Below are positions 8,263 to 17,203 of a DNA stretch of 64,000 nt, piece after piece. The notes under the pieces were generated by a model that searched no databases, had not been told where the DNA came from, and saw only the letters and a list, made by a program, of their open reading frames with translations. Within the stretch, counting starts at the first letter, position 1; every line of letters starts with the position of its first letter. This DNA is from JAEUIE01 sp035430005 (GTDB lineage Bacteria; Planctomycetota; Planctomycetia; Gemmatales; HRBIN36), in the NCBI GenBank assembly GCA_035430005.1, contig DAOMFV010000010.1, positions 1-64,000 of the forward strand, written 5' to 3'. Made by a program: the position numbers and the translations under genes.

Positions 8263-10017
8263 ATGGAAAGCAAACCCGGAATCCCTGTAGCACCTGGCGT
8301 GGCCATCGGCCCGGCTTTTGTGCTGCATGCTGAAGCCTATCGGATTCCGGACCGGTTCATTGCCCGTGGCAGTTATCCTTCCGAAATCGAACGCTTTCGT
8401 CAGGCCGCCGAAGTCGCAACGGCAGAAGCTCATCAGCGCGCCTCTGATCTTTCTGATGCTGTTGGCCCTCAAGTCAGTGCCATTTTCACTGCGCATGCCA
8501 TCATGCTGGAGGACCCCGGCTTTCGCCTGGAGGTGGAAGCCTACATCCGAGATTCTGGCTATACACCCGAATACGCCGTCAGCAAGTACATCAACAAGCG
8601 CATCAATCAGTTGGCCAGCCTGAAGAAAGACTACTTCTCGGCCAGAGATGTCGATCTGCGTGATCTTGAGAAGTTGCTTCTCCATCATCTATTGGGTAAA
8701 CGACGTGAACCATTAGCACAATTATCGCAGCCGGTCGTTCTCCTGGCTGAAGATCTGACGCCTAGTGAAATCCTCTCCATTGATCGCACCAAGGTTCTTG
8801 CCGTTGCCACCGAGCATGGTGGCAAGACGAGCCATAGCGCTATTCTTGCAGCCGATCTGCTTCAGGTGCCGGTCGTCTTCGGTCTGGGCCGGATGTTAAA
8901 TCTCGTATCGGGTGGTGATCGGGTTATCGTCGATGGTGGTCGTGGATTGCTCATTCTCTCCCCCGATGAGGAGACGCTTGAACGTTACGAACGAGCCAGG
9001 GCGTCCTACGTCACTCATGAAGAAGATCTCGCTCTGTTGCGTGATCTGCCGGCGGAGACTCTCGATAACGTCAACATTCAGTTGCTTGGCAACATCGAAC
9101 TGCCCGAAGAAATCCCGTTCTGCCTGGAACGTGGCTGCGAAGGTATCGGCCTCTATCGTACCGAGTTCCTGTACCTCGATAAGGAACGGCATCCCAACGA
9201 AGAGGAGCAACTGGCTGCTTATTCCAGTGTCATCAATCAGATGGCTGGTCGTCCGGTGACAATTCGTACCCTCGATCTTGGCGGTGATAAGTTCGCCCAG
9301 ATTGGCGAGTTGGCCTACACCGAAAAAAACCCGTTCCTCGGTGTTCGCAGCATTCGACTCTGCTTGAGGCACCTTGACCTCTTTAAGACGCAATTAAGGG
9401 CAATTCTGCGGGCAACCGCCATGCCCGGGGCCGATGTTCGAATCATGTTTCCCATGATTTCGACCCTCAGAGAGCTACGGGACAGCAAGCATGTACTCCG
9501 AAATGTGATGGAAGACCTCGAAGAAGAGGGACACACCTTCCATCGTAAGGTGAAAATTGGTACCATGATAGAGGTGCCGTCGGCTGCGATCATAGCCGAA
9601 CTGCTGGCGAAGGAGGTGGACTTCTTCTCCATCGGCACGAACGACTTGATCCAATACGTCCTGGCGGCTGATCGAACCAACGAAAATGTCGCTACGCTCT
9701 ACACCCCTGCCGATCCCGCCGTCTTGCGGTTGATCAAAACAGTGGTGGATGCCGCCAACAGGCAGGGCATTGAAGTGAGCGTGTGTGGTGAAATGGGCGG
9801 CGACCCGGACTACACGCTGCTGCTCCTGGGCCTGGGCCTGCGATCTCTCTCGGCAGGTTCCATACATGTGCCTGAGGTAAAGCAACTGATCAGGTTGATA
9901 CGTATCGATGAAGCCATTACGGTCGCTCGCACTGCCCTGCAGCTCGAGACGGCCAGAGAAGTGAACAATTACTTGCGCGAACAGACGCGCCGCGTACTAC
10001 CCGAGTTTGAGGATTGA
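8263..10017 (+). CDS. ptsI: Phosphoenolpyruvate-protein phosphotransferase (PTS enzyme I)
   Basis: A 584-residue enzyme I, the usual length for the family without a GAF domain. It transfers phosphate from PEP to HPr. The N-terminal part (about 1-120) is the HPr-binding helical domain. THE phosphohistidine is H191 in GGKTSHSAILAADL. The C-terminal PEP-binding barrel shows GLYRTEFLY, RTLDLGGDK, GTMIEVPSAA, FFSIGTNDLIQY and the catalytic cysteine in SVCGEMGGD. All key residues are present. The gene ends the phosphorelay part of the run; HPF, EIIA, HPr and EI are spaced 33-44 bp apart, which suggests one transcript. Confidence 0.96.
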   Translation: MESKPGIPVAPGVAIGPAFVLHAEAYRIPDRFIARGSYPSEIERFRQAAEVATAEAHQRASDLSDAVGPQVSAIFTAHAIMLEDPGFRLEVEAYIRDSGYTPEYAVSKYINKRINQLASLKKDYFSARDVDLRDLEKLLLHHLLGKRREPLAQLSQPVVLLAEDLTPSEILSIDRTKVLAVATEHGGKTSHSAILAADLLQVPVVFGLGRMLNLVSGGDRVIVDGGRGLLILSPDEETLERYERARASYVTHEEDLALLRDLPAETLDNVNIQLLGNIELPEEIPFCLERGCEGIGLYRTEFLYLDKERHPNEEEQLAAYSSVINQMAGRPVTIRTLDLGGDKFAQIGELAYTEKNPFLGVRSIRLCLRHLDLFKTQLRAILRATAMPGADVRIMFPMISTLRELRDSKHVLRNVMEDLEEEGHTFHRKVKIGTMIEVPSAAIIAELLAKEVDFFSIGTNDLIQYVLAADRTNENVATLYTPADPAVLRLIKTVVDAANRQGIEVSVCGEMGGDPDYTLLLLGLGLRSLSAGSIHVPEVKQLIRLIRIDEAITVARTALQLETAREVNNYLREQTRRVLPEFED

Positions 10018-10154
10018 TCGACAGACTTGCAACCGATCTCCACGAACCGGGGGAGGGAACTCCGCAGAGAAGAGCCGATGCTGACCAAACCCGTTGTCAG
10101 CCGCCTTCTTGACTTGTCGCAGTGCGTCACGCGCCGCTGGGAAACCACGGCGAA

Positions 10155-10997
10155 ATGTCTGAAGTCAGTCTGATACCTTCGGTGTGCAAAGTCCGTCTTC
10201 GTTTCTCGAAGGCTGGCGACATGCGATTCCTCAGTCATCATGATCTGATGCGACTACTGGAACGTCTGCTTCGCCGAGCCGGTTTGCCCTTCCGTTCCAC
10301 CGAAGGCTTCAACCCCAAAGCCAAGATCACCTTCGCCAGCGCCCTCAGCCTTGGCATCATCGGCCATGAGGAAGTCGTCGAGATCGAACTCGATGGCGAC
10401 CATTCAGCCGAGTCTGTCATGGAGGCGCTCGCTCCACTGGTTCCTGAAGGCTTCCGTTTTCTCTCCGGTCGTTCAGTGCCGGTCAAGGTCACGGTTCAGC
10501 CTGTCCGGGCACTCTACCTCTTTCCACTTCCTGCCAAGAACCATCCCCAGTTAAGCACGCAACTGGTGGAACTGCTCTCCCAGAAGTCGTTAGTCATTGA
10601 TCGCATTCGCAACGTCATGCAGGCTCCGGCTCAGGCCGAACCGTTAGCTGAAGAACGGCTCGACGCCCTGACCACCGCTGAGCCGGTCATGACTCGTGTG
10701 GAAGTCAAGAAACTCGATATACGCCCCTTCATCCACAACCTCTGGCGAGACGACCGGGGGTACTGGATGAACGTGGCCATTACTAATCACGGCGCGATTC
10801 GGCCTGAAGAGCTGCTCCGCCTCGTTGGCCTTGAAAACACCATGCTCGACGGCGAATCCGTCCTCGAGCGAGTGAAACTCGTGCTGGAAGATGAACAGGA
10901 ACGCCAGGATCAGGACAACCAGCCTGACCTGCGACAGCGGCTCGTCAATTATCGAGCTGCCCTGGCCTCAGCCAGCCTAAACCCCATGCCGGCTTAG
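10155..10997 (+). CDS. DUF2344 / TIGR03936 radical-SAM-associated protein
   Basis: A 280-residue protein from the ATG at 10155; an in-frame GTG at 10122 would add 11 unlikely residues. VRLRFSKAGDMRFLSHHDL, RRAGLPFRSTEGFNPKAK and SLGIIGHEEVVEIEL are the hallmark of this family. The family is usually encoded beside, or fused to, a radical SAM protein with a B12-binding domain, and often lies next to an RNase E/G gene. Here the RNase E/G gene follows directly, but no radical SAM gene is present between 7 and 14 kb. The exact function is unknown; links to RNA modification have been suggested from context only. Confidence 0.85.
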   Translation: MSEVSLIPSVCKVRLRFSKAGDMRFLSHHDLMRLLERLLRRAGLPFRSTEGFNPKAKITFASALSLGIIGHEEVVEIELDGDHSAESVMEALAPLVPEGFRFLSGRSVPVKVTVQPVRALYLFPLPAKNHPQLSTQLVELLSQKSLVIDRIRNVMQAPAQAEPLAEERLDALTTAEPVMTRVEVKKLDIRPFIHNLWRDDRGYWMNVAITNHGAIRPEELLRLVGLENTMLDGESVLERVKLVLEDEQERQDQDNQPDLRQRLVNYRAALASASLNPMPA

Positions 10998-11035
10998 ACC
11001 TTCCGATCTTGGCCGGTCAGATTGAGAAAGAACGT

Positions 11036-13804
11036 ATGACCCCTGAAGTACAACGCCCCGTTCCCGGCCCGCGAAAGCGCGTCCGGAAGGAAATGTTGAT
11101 CAATGCCATCCCCAATGAAGAGGTGCGCATCGCTATCCTCGAAGATGGCGTCCTCGAAGAACTCTACGTCGAACGGTCGACGCAGGAGTCCTTCGTTGGC
11201 AACATCTATCGCGGCAAGATTGTTAACATCGAACCGAGCATCCAGGCTGCCTTCGTCGATTTTGGCGTAGGCCGCAACGGCTTCCTGCACGTTTCCGATG
11301 TCGATCCCCAATACTACAAGCACATCACCGATGGCGATGGCAGAGGCGGCCGCAAGGACAGCCTGCTCGACGTGCTCGACATTCCCGAAATCTCCGCTGA
11401 GGAAGAAGCGGCCCTCGAAGCCAGCGCCCTCGCCGATGATGACGAAGAAGAAGAGATCGTAGAAACGGTCGAAGTGATCGAGGACGAGAGCGATCAGGAA
11501 GTGACCCTCGACGACGACGACGAAGCTCCCCGTGAACGCTACCGTGATCGTGGCCCTTCCCGCGACTATCATCGTGATGGCGGTAGCCGTGGCGGGCGTG
11601 ACCGTGATGGCGGACGGGGCAGGGGAGGCCGGGATCGCAATGATCGTGGCCCCCGGGACGATAATCGTAGCCGAGATCGCGGCGGTCGGGAACGACACTC
11701 GGATCGCGCACCTCAGCAACAACAGCCTGTTCAACCAGCGCCCGTTGAAACACACTTTGCCGAAGCAGAGCCCACTCCGGTGCCTCAGCCACGCCATGTT
11801 GCTCAGCCTGAAGCAGGCAACTTTGGCTTTGGCGTTCTCTACGAATCACCGACTGAACATGATAATCCACCCCCCTCGGTGGTGACGGAGCCTCCCGCCC
11901 GTAGCCATGTGGAACATCGTCATGAAACGGCACCAATTCAATCGTATTCAACAAGCATCGAGCCGGTCACCACGAGCCAGTCGTCGTTCGATCTCGAAGA
12001 CTTCTCCTTCCGCACTCCGGATCTGCCGCCTGCTCCGCCAGTAGCTTCGATGCCTGCGGCGGAACGCAAGACCGAGGAGCTACTCTCTGATTTCGATGCG
12101 TTCGACGTTTCGTTCTCGTCAGTCAAATCGCAACCAGCGCCCGTATCTGAAGACTTTGGTGTAACCTTCGATGCACCGGTATCAGAAACCAATGGCAATG
12201 GCGAAGCTGAAGTGGAGCTCTCTTCAGAACAGTCCGAATCCTTACCCAGCTTTGATCGTGGTGAGGAACCTGAATCCACCATCCCCACGTTCAACCGTGA
12301 GATGGTTGATGAACCGATCAGCTTCGATGAATCGTCAAGCGATGAACTGCCGGATGAGCCGAGGCCTCAGCGTGGTTATGGCGACCGTCGTCCTTCTCAG
12401 CGCGGCGGTCCCCGTGGCCGAGATGACGGTCGTGGTCGAGGCGGACGTGGCGGGTTCCAGCGAGGCGGCCCTGACCGCCGGCCTCGTTCCCCCGCTCGTG
12501 ATTTTGGCCGTGATGGCCCTAACGCACCACCCAAGCCGCCGATTCAGGAGATCTTCCGTCGAGGTCAGGAAGTTCTCGTTCAGGTGATCAAGGAAGGCAT
12601 CGGCACCAAAGGGCCGACCCTTTCGACTTACATCAGCATCCCCGGCCGCTACCTGGTGGTGATGCCGGGCCTCAGCCGGATTGGCGTCTCCCGCAAGATC
12701 GGTGATGAACAACAACGCCGCCGGTTGCGAACGATTCTGCAAGACCTTGAACCGCCTCGTGGTCTGGGTTTCATTATCCGCACCGCCGGGCTGGATCGTA
12801 CCAAGAAGGAACTGCAGCGCGACCTAGCCTACCTGACCCGCCTCTGGCGTGTGATCGCCAGCCGCATCAAGAAGAGCCGTGGCCCAGCTCCGATCTATCA
12901 GGAAAGCGACATCATCACTCGAACGATCCGTGATATTTTCACGAACCAGATCGACAAGATTCGGGTCGATGAGCCGGTCTCCTATCAGCATGCTCACGAG
13001 TTCATGCAGTTCGTGATGCCCCGCTATGCTGACCGGCTGGTACTGGAACAGGGGCTGGAGCCGCTTTTCCATCGCTTCGGCATCGAAGAAGAGATCGGGA
13101 ACATCCAGAACAAGCGAGTACCCCTTAACAATGGTGGCTCGCTGGTGATCGATCAGACCGAAGCTCTCGTGGCCATCGACGTCAACTCTGGCCAGTTCAG
13201 GCAGGAGAAAGACGCCGAGGAGAATGCTTTCCAGATGAACATGGCTGCGGCCAAGGAAGTGGGACGGCAGTTGCGTCTGCGTGATCTCGGCGGCGTCATC
13301 GTCATCGATTTCATCGACATGCGAGATGAACGGCATCGGCGCGACATCGAACGGGCCTTGCGAATGGCGATCGGTCGGGATCGTGCCCGCACCAAGGTGC
13401 TCCGCATGTCGCAGTTCGGCATCATACAGATGACCAGGCAGCGCATCAGGCCTTCGCTCAAACGCACCAACTTCGATGAATGTCCGTCGTGCCGGGCGAC
13501 GGGGTTGGTGAAGACGGGCGAGACCATGAGCATCGAAGTGATGCGTTTGCTGCAACTGGCGGCGTGGCGGCCCAATGTATCCCGGGTTCGTCTGCGTGTC
13601 GCTGAGAACCTGGCTCAGTATCTCCTCAACCGCAAACGCAAGGAGATTGCCAAGCTTGAGGATGATGGCAAGATTCAGGTCACCATCCTGGGGGTGCCCA
13701 ATGCCTTGCCCGAAACCTGTGAGATTCAGTGTCTCGATGAATCGGGCGGCGAGATTCGCCTGACTCGGGCGCCGGAGATCAAGAACAAGCGAGGCGCTCG
13801 CTAG
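11036..13804 (+). CDS. rne: Ribonuclease E/G family protein with a very large S1 insert
   Basis: About 922 residues from the ATG at 11036 (a TTG at 11009 is less likely). The N-terminus (MLINAIPNEEVRIAILEDG, then IYRGKIVNIEPSIQAAFVDFG and GFLHVSDV) is the first half of the RNase E/G S1 domain. It is then broken by about 400 low-complexity residues (bases about 11,330-12,535), acidic and rich in RGG/RDR. The S1 half resumes at IFRRGQEVLVQVIKEGIG. The catalytic DNase I-like domain is intact: ALVAIDVNSGQF and VIVIDFIDMRDE carry the metal-binding aspartates. The zinc-link CPSC is followed by RATG. It cleaves single-stranded RNA in decay and rRNA/tRNA maturation. There is no long C-terminal scaffold tail; the insert may play that part. 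Short gap (38 bp) after the DUF2344 gene. Confidence 0.93.
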   Translation: MTPEVQRPVPGPRKRVRKEMLINAIPNEEVRIAILEDGVLEELYVERSTQESFVGNIYRGKIVNIEPSIQAAFVDFGVGRNGFLHVSDVDPQYYKHITDGDGRGGRKDSLLDVLDIPEISAEEEAALEASALADDDEEEEIVETVEVIEDESDQEVTLDDDDEAPRERYRDRGPSRDYHRDGGSRGGRDRDGGRGRGGRDRNDRGPRDDNRSRDRGGRERHSDRAPQQQQPVQPAPVETHFAEAEPTPVPQPRHVAQPEAGNFGFGVLYESPTEHDNPPPSVVTEPPARSHVEHRHETAPIQSYSTSIEPVTTSQSSFDLEDFSFRTPDLPPAPPVASMPAAERKTEELLSDFDAFDVSFSSVKSQPAPVSEDFGVTFDAPVSETNGNGEAEVELSSEQSESLPSFDRGEEPESTIPTFNREMVDEPISFDESSSDELPDEPRPQRGYGDRRPSQRGGPRGRDDGRGRGGRGGFQRGGPDRRPRSPARDFGRDGPNAPPKPPIQEIFRRGQEVLVQVIKEGIGTKGPTLSTYISIPGRYLVVMPGLSRIGVSRKIGDEQQRRRLRTILQDLEPPRGLGFIIRTAGLDRTKKELQRDLAYLTRLWRVIASRIKKSRGPAPIYQESDIITRTIRDIFTNQIDKIRVDEPVSYQHAHEFMQFVMPRYADRLVLEQGLEPLFHRFGIEEEIGNIQNKRVPLNNGGSLVIDQTEALVAIDVNSGQFRQEKDAEENAFQMNMAAAKEVGRQLRLRDLGGVIVIDFIDMRDERHRRDIERALRMAIGRDRARTKVLRMSQFGIIQMTRQRIRPSLKRTNFDECPSCRATGLVKTGETMSIEVMRLLQLAAWRPNVSRVRLRVAENLAQYLLNRKRKEIAKLEDDGKIQVTILGVPNALPETCEIQCLDESGGEIRLTRAPEIKNKRGAR

Positions 13805-13820
13805 GATCACATTGAAAACC

Positions 13821-13917
13821 GTGGCAGGGGTCAGATGTACTCATCTGCCCCCTCCGTGGGGTGCAATCGATTTCGCCAGTTCGCAGGGGGCAACGGAGTA
13901 CCATTGACCCCTGCCAC
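13821..13917. repeat. MITE- or REP-like palindromic element
   Basis: A 97-bp element bounded by a perfect 13-bp inverted repeat, GTGGCAGGGGTCA (13821-13833) and TGACCCCTGCCAC (13905-13917). Inside the left end, CAGATG-TACT-CATCTG (13832-13847) forms another hairpin flanked by GGGG and CCCC. It fills the gap between the convergent RNase E/G and substrate-binding genes. No transposase is nearby. I see no second copy in this window. Confidence 0.6.
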
Positions 13918-13948
13918 ATCTGTTGTGTTGTTTAGCAGGCTCCAATCC

Positions 13949-14968
13949 TTATTCCCTGAAGGTGCTCCGCAAATAGGCCTGCACTTCTTCCCAACTCCTG
14001 GCGACGGCATCGTAGTCGACATTCATCGCCTTGATCTCGTTGGGGGTCTTGATTCGCAGTTCGCTGACTTGTGCCTTGGGGTTCAGCGGTATCTGAGCGC
14101 TGGGTCCTTTGGCCAGACGTTCCTCTACTTCGACAGTCAGCAAATAGTCGATCAATTTCTTAGCAACCACTGGATGAGAAGCGTTCTTGATCAGCCCCAG
14201 GGTGTTGGGCAGGAAGAGCGTGCCGGGAGTTGGCTGGTCCAAATAGACGATGCGAACGGGAAACTTCTTGGCGATCACTTCCATAGCATCGTCGGTATCG
14301 GTCAGGCCCATATCGACCTGGCCTTCAGCCACGGCGACAGCTACATCGTGATTGCCTGGCAGAATAACTGCCCCCTTTGCCATTTGACCGAGCAGTTGTT
14401 GAGCAGCCTCCTTGCCCATCTGCTGCCACAGGCACGCCGCATGAGTAGCGGTGGTGCCAAAGAAGGGCTTGGCCATCGCCCAGCGCGTGCTCCATTTGCT
14501 TGAAGCTAGTTCATTCAAACTCTTGGGAACTTCGGTGTCATTGATTCGGTTATTAACCAGCAGAATGCGCGCTCGCGCGGCGAAAGCCTGCCACTCCTTG
14601 TCTTTGGGTCGTGTCCACTCCGGAAAATTGGCTGCGGAGGGGCTCTGGTAGGCTTCCAGAACACCACGCTGCGCCAATCGCTGCATTAATACTGGTTCAT
14701 TGCACCAGAATACGTCACAGCGGGGTTGAGGGGCTTCACGCACCAGGGCTTCGTACAGGCTAATGGATTTGTTCGACTCGGTATCGCCTCGGAAATCGAT
14801 CTGAATACCGGTCTTCCTGGTGAAATCCTCGAGAATACCCTCGGCATATTCACGATCCTGGCTGCAATAGAGCACGACTCGTTCATTTGCCCTGGATTGA
14901 CAGCCCACTAGCAACAACAGGCAGCCGAGGCAGACAAATCTCGTAAGAACCGGCAAGTGATTGAACAT
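13949..14968 (-). CDS. Extracellular solute-binding lipoprotein, iron(III)-type ABC transporter
   Basis: About 339 residues from the ATG at 14968, chosen because AGGA precedes it and because it leaves 99 bp of upstream region; the frame is open back to 15061. A hydrophobic stretch ends in the lipobox LLLVGC, so it should be a lipoprotein. VVLYCSQDREYAEGILEDFTR, DVFWCNEPV and the GLTDTDDAMEV and PNTLGLIKNASHP segments match the family-1 / Fbp-like binding proteins for iron(III) or similar small substrates. No permease or ATPase gene is adjacent, so it may be an orphan component. It is divergent from the sigma-54 activator at 15068. Confidence 0.8.
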   Translation of the reverse strand: MFNHLPVLTRFVCLGCLLLLVGCQSRANERVVLYCSQDREYAEGILEDFTRKTGIQIDFRGDTESNKSISLYEALVREAPQPRCDVFWCNEPVLMQRLAQRGVLEAYQSPSAANFPEWTRPKDKEWQAFAARARILLVNNRINDTEVPKSLNELASSKWSTRWAMAKPFFGTTATHAACLWQQMGKEAAQQLLGQMAKGAVILPGNHDVAVAVAEGQVDMGLTDTDDAMEVIAKKFPVRIVYLDQPTPGTLFLPNTLGLIKNASHPVVAKKLIDYLLTVEVEERLAKGPSAQIPLNPKAQVSELRIKTPNEIKAMNVDYDAVARSWEEVQAYLRSTFRE

Positions 14969-15067
14969 GTTCGATGGCATCCTGAGCAGGTTCATATTAG
15001 AATAGCATGACAAGGGTGTTCTTCCTATTACTGAAGGTGTTGCCACCTTCGCTTTCATCATTGAACT

Positions 15068-17068
15068 ATGCCATCCATTCCAAGCGCGTATCTGGTTGTT
15101 CGCAAGGGGACCCAGTTTGGGCGGGTGTATGAATTAGAACCGGGAAAGAAGTTCCTGATCGGCCGTGCAGAATCGAATGCCGTCGTTCTCGATGACGATC
15201 TGTGCAGCCGCTTTCATGCTGAGATCTTCCGCACCGCAGCCGGTGCGTGGACGGTGCGCGATTGCGGCAGTCGTAATGGTACTCGGGTGAACGATCAGAC
15301 GTTGGAGAAAGATCATCAGCTCCAAACGGGTGATGAGATCAACGTTGGCCGAAATAACCTGGTTTTCGTCACTCATCTCGCGGAACTTAAGCCTGAGAAC
15401 GAGCCGGCCATCGCCCCGGCTGGGCACGATATTATTTCCCGCGTGCTGATGTCTACGCGCTACGACAATGGCGAGACCATGCTCCCTTCGGGTGTGGAAG
15501 GAGAGCCTCACAACGGCTCGACCTTTACCGATAGTCCACAACATAAGAAGATGGCCAAGGATCTGGCGTTTCTGTATCGCCTGGCTTTGAGCATCGGTCA
15601 GGCAACTCGGTTTGATGAGATCAAGGATCTGGTTTTACCGGCACTGCTCGAAGCGACGCAGGCCGATGGCGCAGCGATACTGGCGCACGCTACACAGGGT
15701 ACCAAGCGAGAATGGAAAGTCATTGCCTTTGAAACACCCCCTCAACAAGCACACGACATCATCCCGCCGCCCCCCAATGTGATCAAAGAAGTGCTGGGGA
15801 GCAAACAGGCTGTGTTGGCGGTGGCGCGCAATCGATTCCAGGCGACGCAGAATTTGCAGTCTCGTACGGTCGGCTCGTTCATCCTCGCGCCGGTCAAGGT
15901 TGGCGACTCTATCGAGCATCTGCTCTATGTCTACTGCGCGACACCGTTGCAAATCCTGCAGCAAGATGCGCTGGAACTCAGTGTTGCCATCGGCAAGCAA
16001 CTGGCGGTCGCTCTACAGGGCATGAAACGGCAGGAAGAGCTGCAGTTGGAGAACCAGCGGCTGCGCGCTCAGGTGGCCTCTGATGTGCAATTGATTGGTT
16101 CCAGCCCGGCCATCGAGGCAATCCTCGCGCAGATCGGCAAAGTGGCTACGACCAATGCCACTGTCCTGATTCGTGGGGAAAGCGGATCAGGGAAAGAACT
16201 GGTGGCTCGTGCCATTCATCTTGCCAGTCTCCGAAAGGCCAGTCCGTTTATCTGCCTCAATTGTGCCGCCTTGCCTGAAACCCTTCTCGAAAGCGAACTC
16301 TTTGGTCACGAGAAGGGAGCCTTCACCGGAGCAACCGAACGCAAGATTGGCAAGTTTGAGGCAGCCCACGGCGGCACCATCTTTCTTGATGAAATCGGCG
16401 AGATGCCCGCGACAGCGCAATCCAAGCTGCTGCGAGTGCTCGAAGGTCATGCTTACGAACGGATCGGCGGCTCGGAACCGGTCAAAGTCAATGTTCGTGT
16501 GGTAGCGGCGACTAACCGGCCACTCGAAGAAGCCATCAGGCAGAATCGATTCCGGCAGGATCTTTACTACCGCTTGCAGGTCGTCGAAATGCGGGTGCCC
16601 TCGCTGCGGGAACGTAAGGAAGACATTCCGATTCTTGCCGAGTTCTTCTTGCAGCGATTCAGGCAGGACATCGGCAGGAAGATCACTGGCTTCAGCCCTG
16701 CGGCGATGGAGAAGCTGTCCAAACATAGCTGGCCGGGCAATGTCAGGGAGCTACGGAACGTCATCGAACGGGCCGTGGCTCTCTCCGATGGCGGTATGAT
16801 CAACGTCGACGATCTCTGGCTGTCACCTCTGACGCTTTCCGCTTCCATGGGTGGATCCAGCGAGATCAAGCATCACATGAGTTATCGCCCCGTGACGATG
16901 GAGACGCTGGAAAAAGAACATATTCTCAACACACTCAAGCATGCCAACTGGGTCAAAAGCCAGGCTGCCATCATTCTGGGTATTGAGCGGTCTACCCTTG
17001 ACCGCAAAATGAAGACTTACGAGATTAACAAGGAAGGCAATGGCAGCGACGGTTCGACCATTAACTAA
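15068..17068 (+). CDS. FHA-GAF sigma-54-dependent transcriptional activator
   Basis: A 666-residue regulator. Residues about 10-105 form an FHA domain (LIGRAESNAVVLDDD, SRFHAEI, DCGSRNGTRVND), which binds phosphothreonine. Residues about 165-320 look like a GAF sensor. The AAA+ domain follows: Walker A GESGSGKE at 370-377, GAFTGA (contact with sigma-54) at 417-422, Walker B IFLDEIGEM near 438-446. A Fis-type helix-turn-helix lies at about 612-652 (WVKSQAAIILGIERSTLDRKM). The FHA domain suggests control by a Ser/Thr kinase rather than by a response-regulator histidine kinase pair. The target promoters are unknown. It lies 99 bp from the divergent binding protein. Confidence 0.93.
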   Translation: MPSIPSAYLVVRKGTQFGRVYELEPGKKFLIGRAESNAVVLDDDLCSRFHAEIFRTAAGAWTVRDCGSRNGTRVNDQTLEKDHQLQTGDEINVGRNNLVFVTHLAELKPENEPAIAPAGHDIISRVLMSTRYDNGETMLPSGVEGEPHNGSTFTDSPQHKKMAKDLAFLYRLALSIGQATRFDEIKDLVLPALLEATQADGAAILAHATQGTKREWKVIAFETPPQQAHDIIPPPPNVIKEVLGSKQAVLAVARNRFQATQNLQSRTVGSFILAPVKVGDSIEHLLYVYCATPLQILQQDALELSVAIGKQLAVALQGMKRQEELQLENQRLRAQVASDVQLIGSSPAIEAILAQIGKVATTNATVLIRGESGSGKELVARAIHLASLRKASPFICLNCAALPETLLESELFGHEKGAFTGATERKIGKFEAAHGGTIFLDEIGEMPATAQSKLLRVLEGHAYERIGGSEPVKVNVRVVAATNRPLEEAIRQNRFRQDLYYRLQVVEMRVPSLRERKEDIPILAEFFLQRFRQDIGRKITGFSPAAMEKLSKHSWPGNVRELRNVIERAVALSDGGMINVDDLWLSPLTLSASMGGSSEIKHHMSYRPVTMETLEKEHILNTLKHANWVKSQAAIILGIERSTLDRKMKTYEINKEGNGSDGSTIN

Positions 17069-17203
17069 TTCTCAACTGTGCTTGTTCTTCCATGTAATTG
17101 AGTGATAGACTATTAGGGTCAGCGTCGGTTCCTGCCTCTCCCCCGAATCAGCCTGCCAACGGGGGAAGTCTGACAACTTTGCCAGTTCCATGAGGTTCGA
17201 TAG

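Noticed and set aside
7906..8688. Minus-strand frame (260 codons) over HPr and enzyme I
   Set aside because: The plus strand encodes clear HPr and enzyme I; the minus translation shows no domain.
12824..13810. Minus-strand frame (328 codons) over the RNase E/G catalytic domain
   Set aside because: Same reason: the plus strand has the intact catalytic motifs and the minus frame shows nothing.
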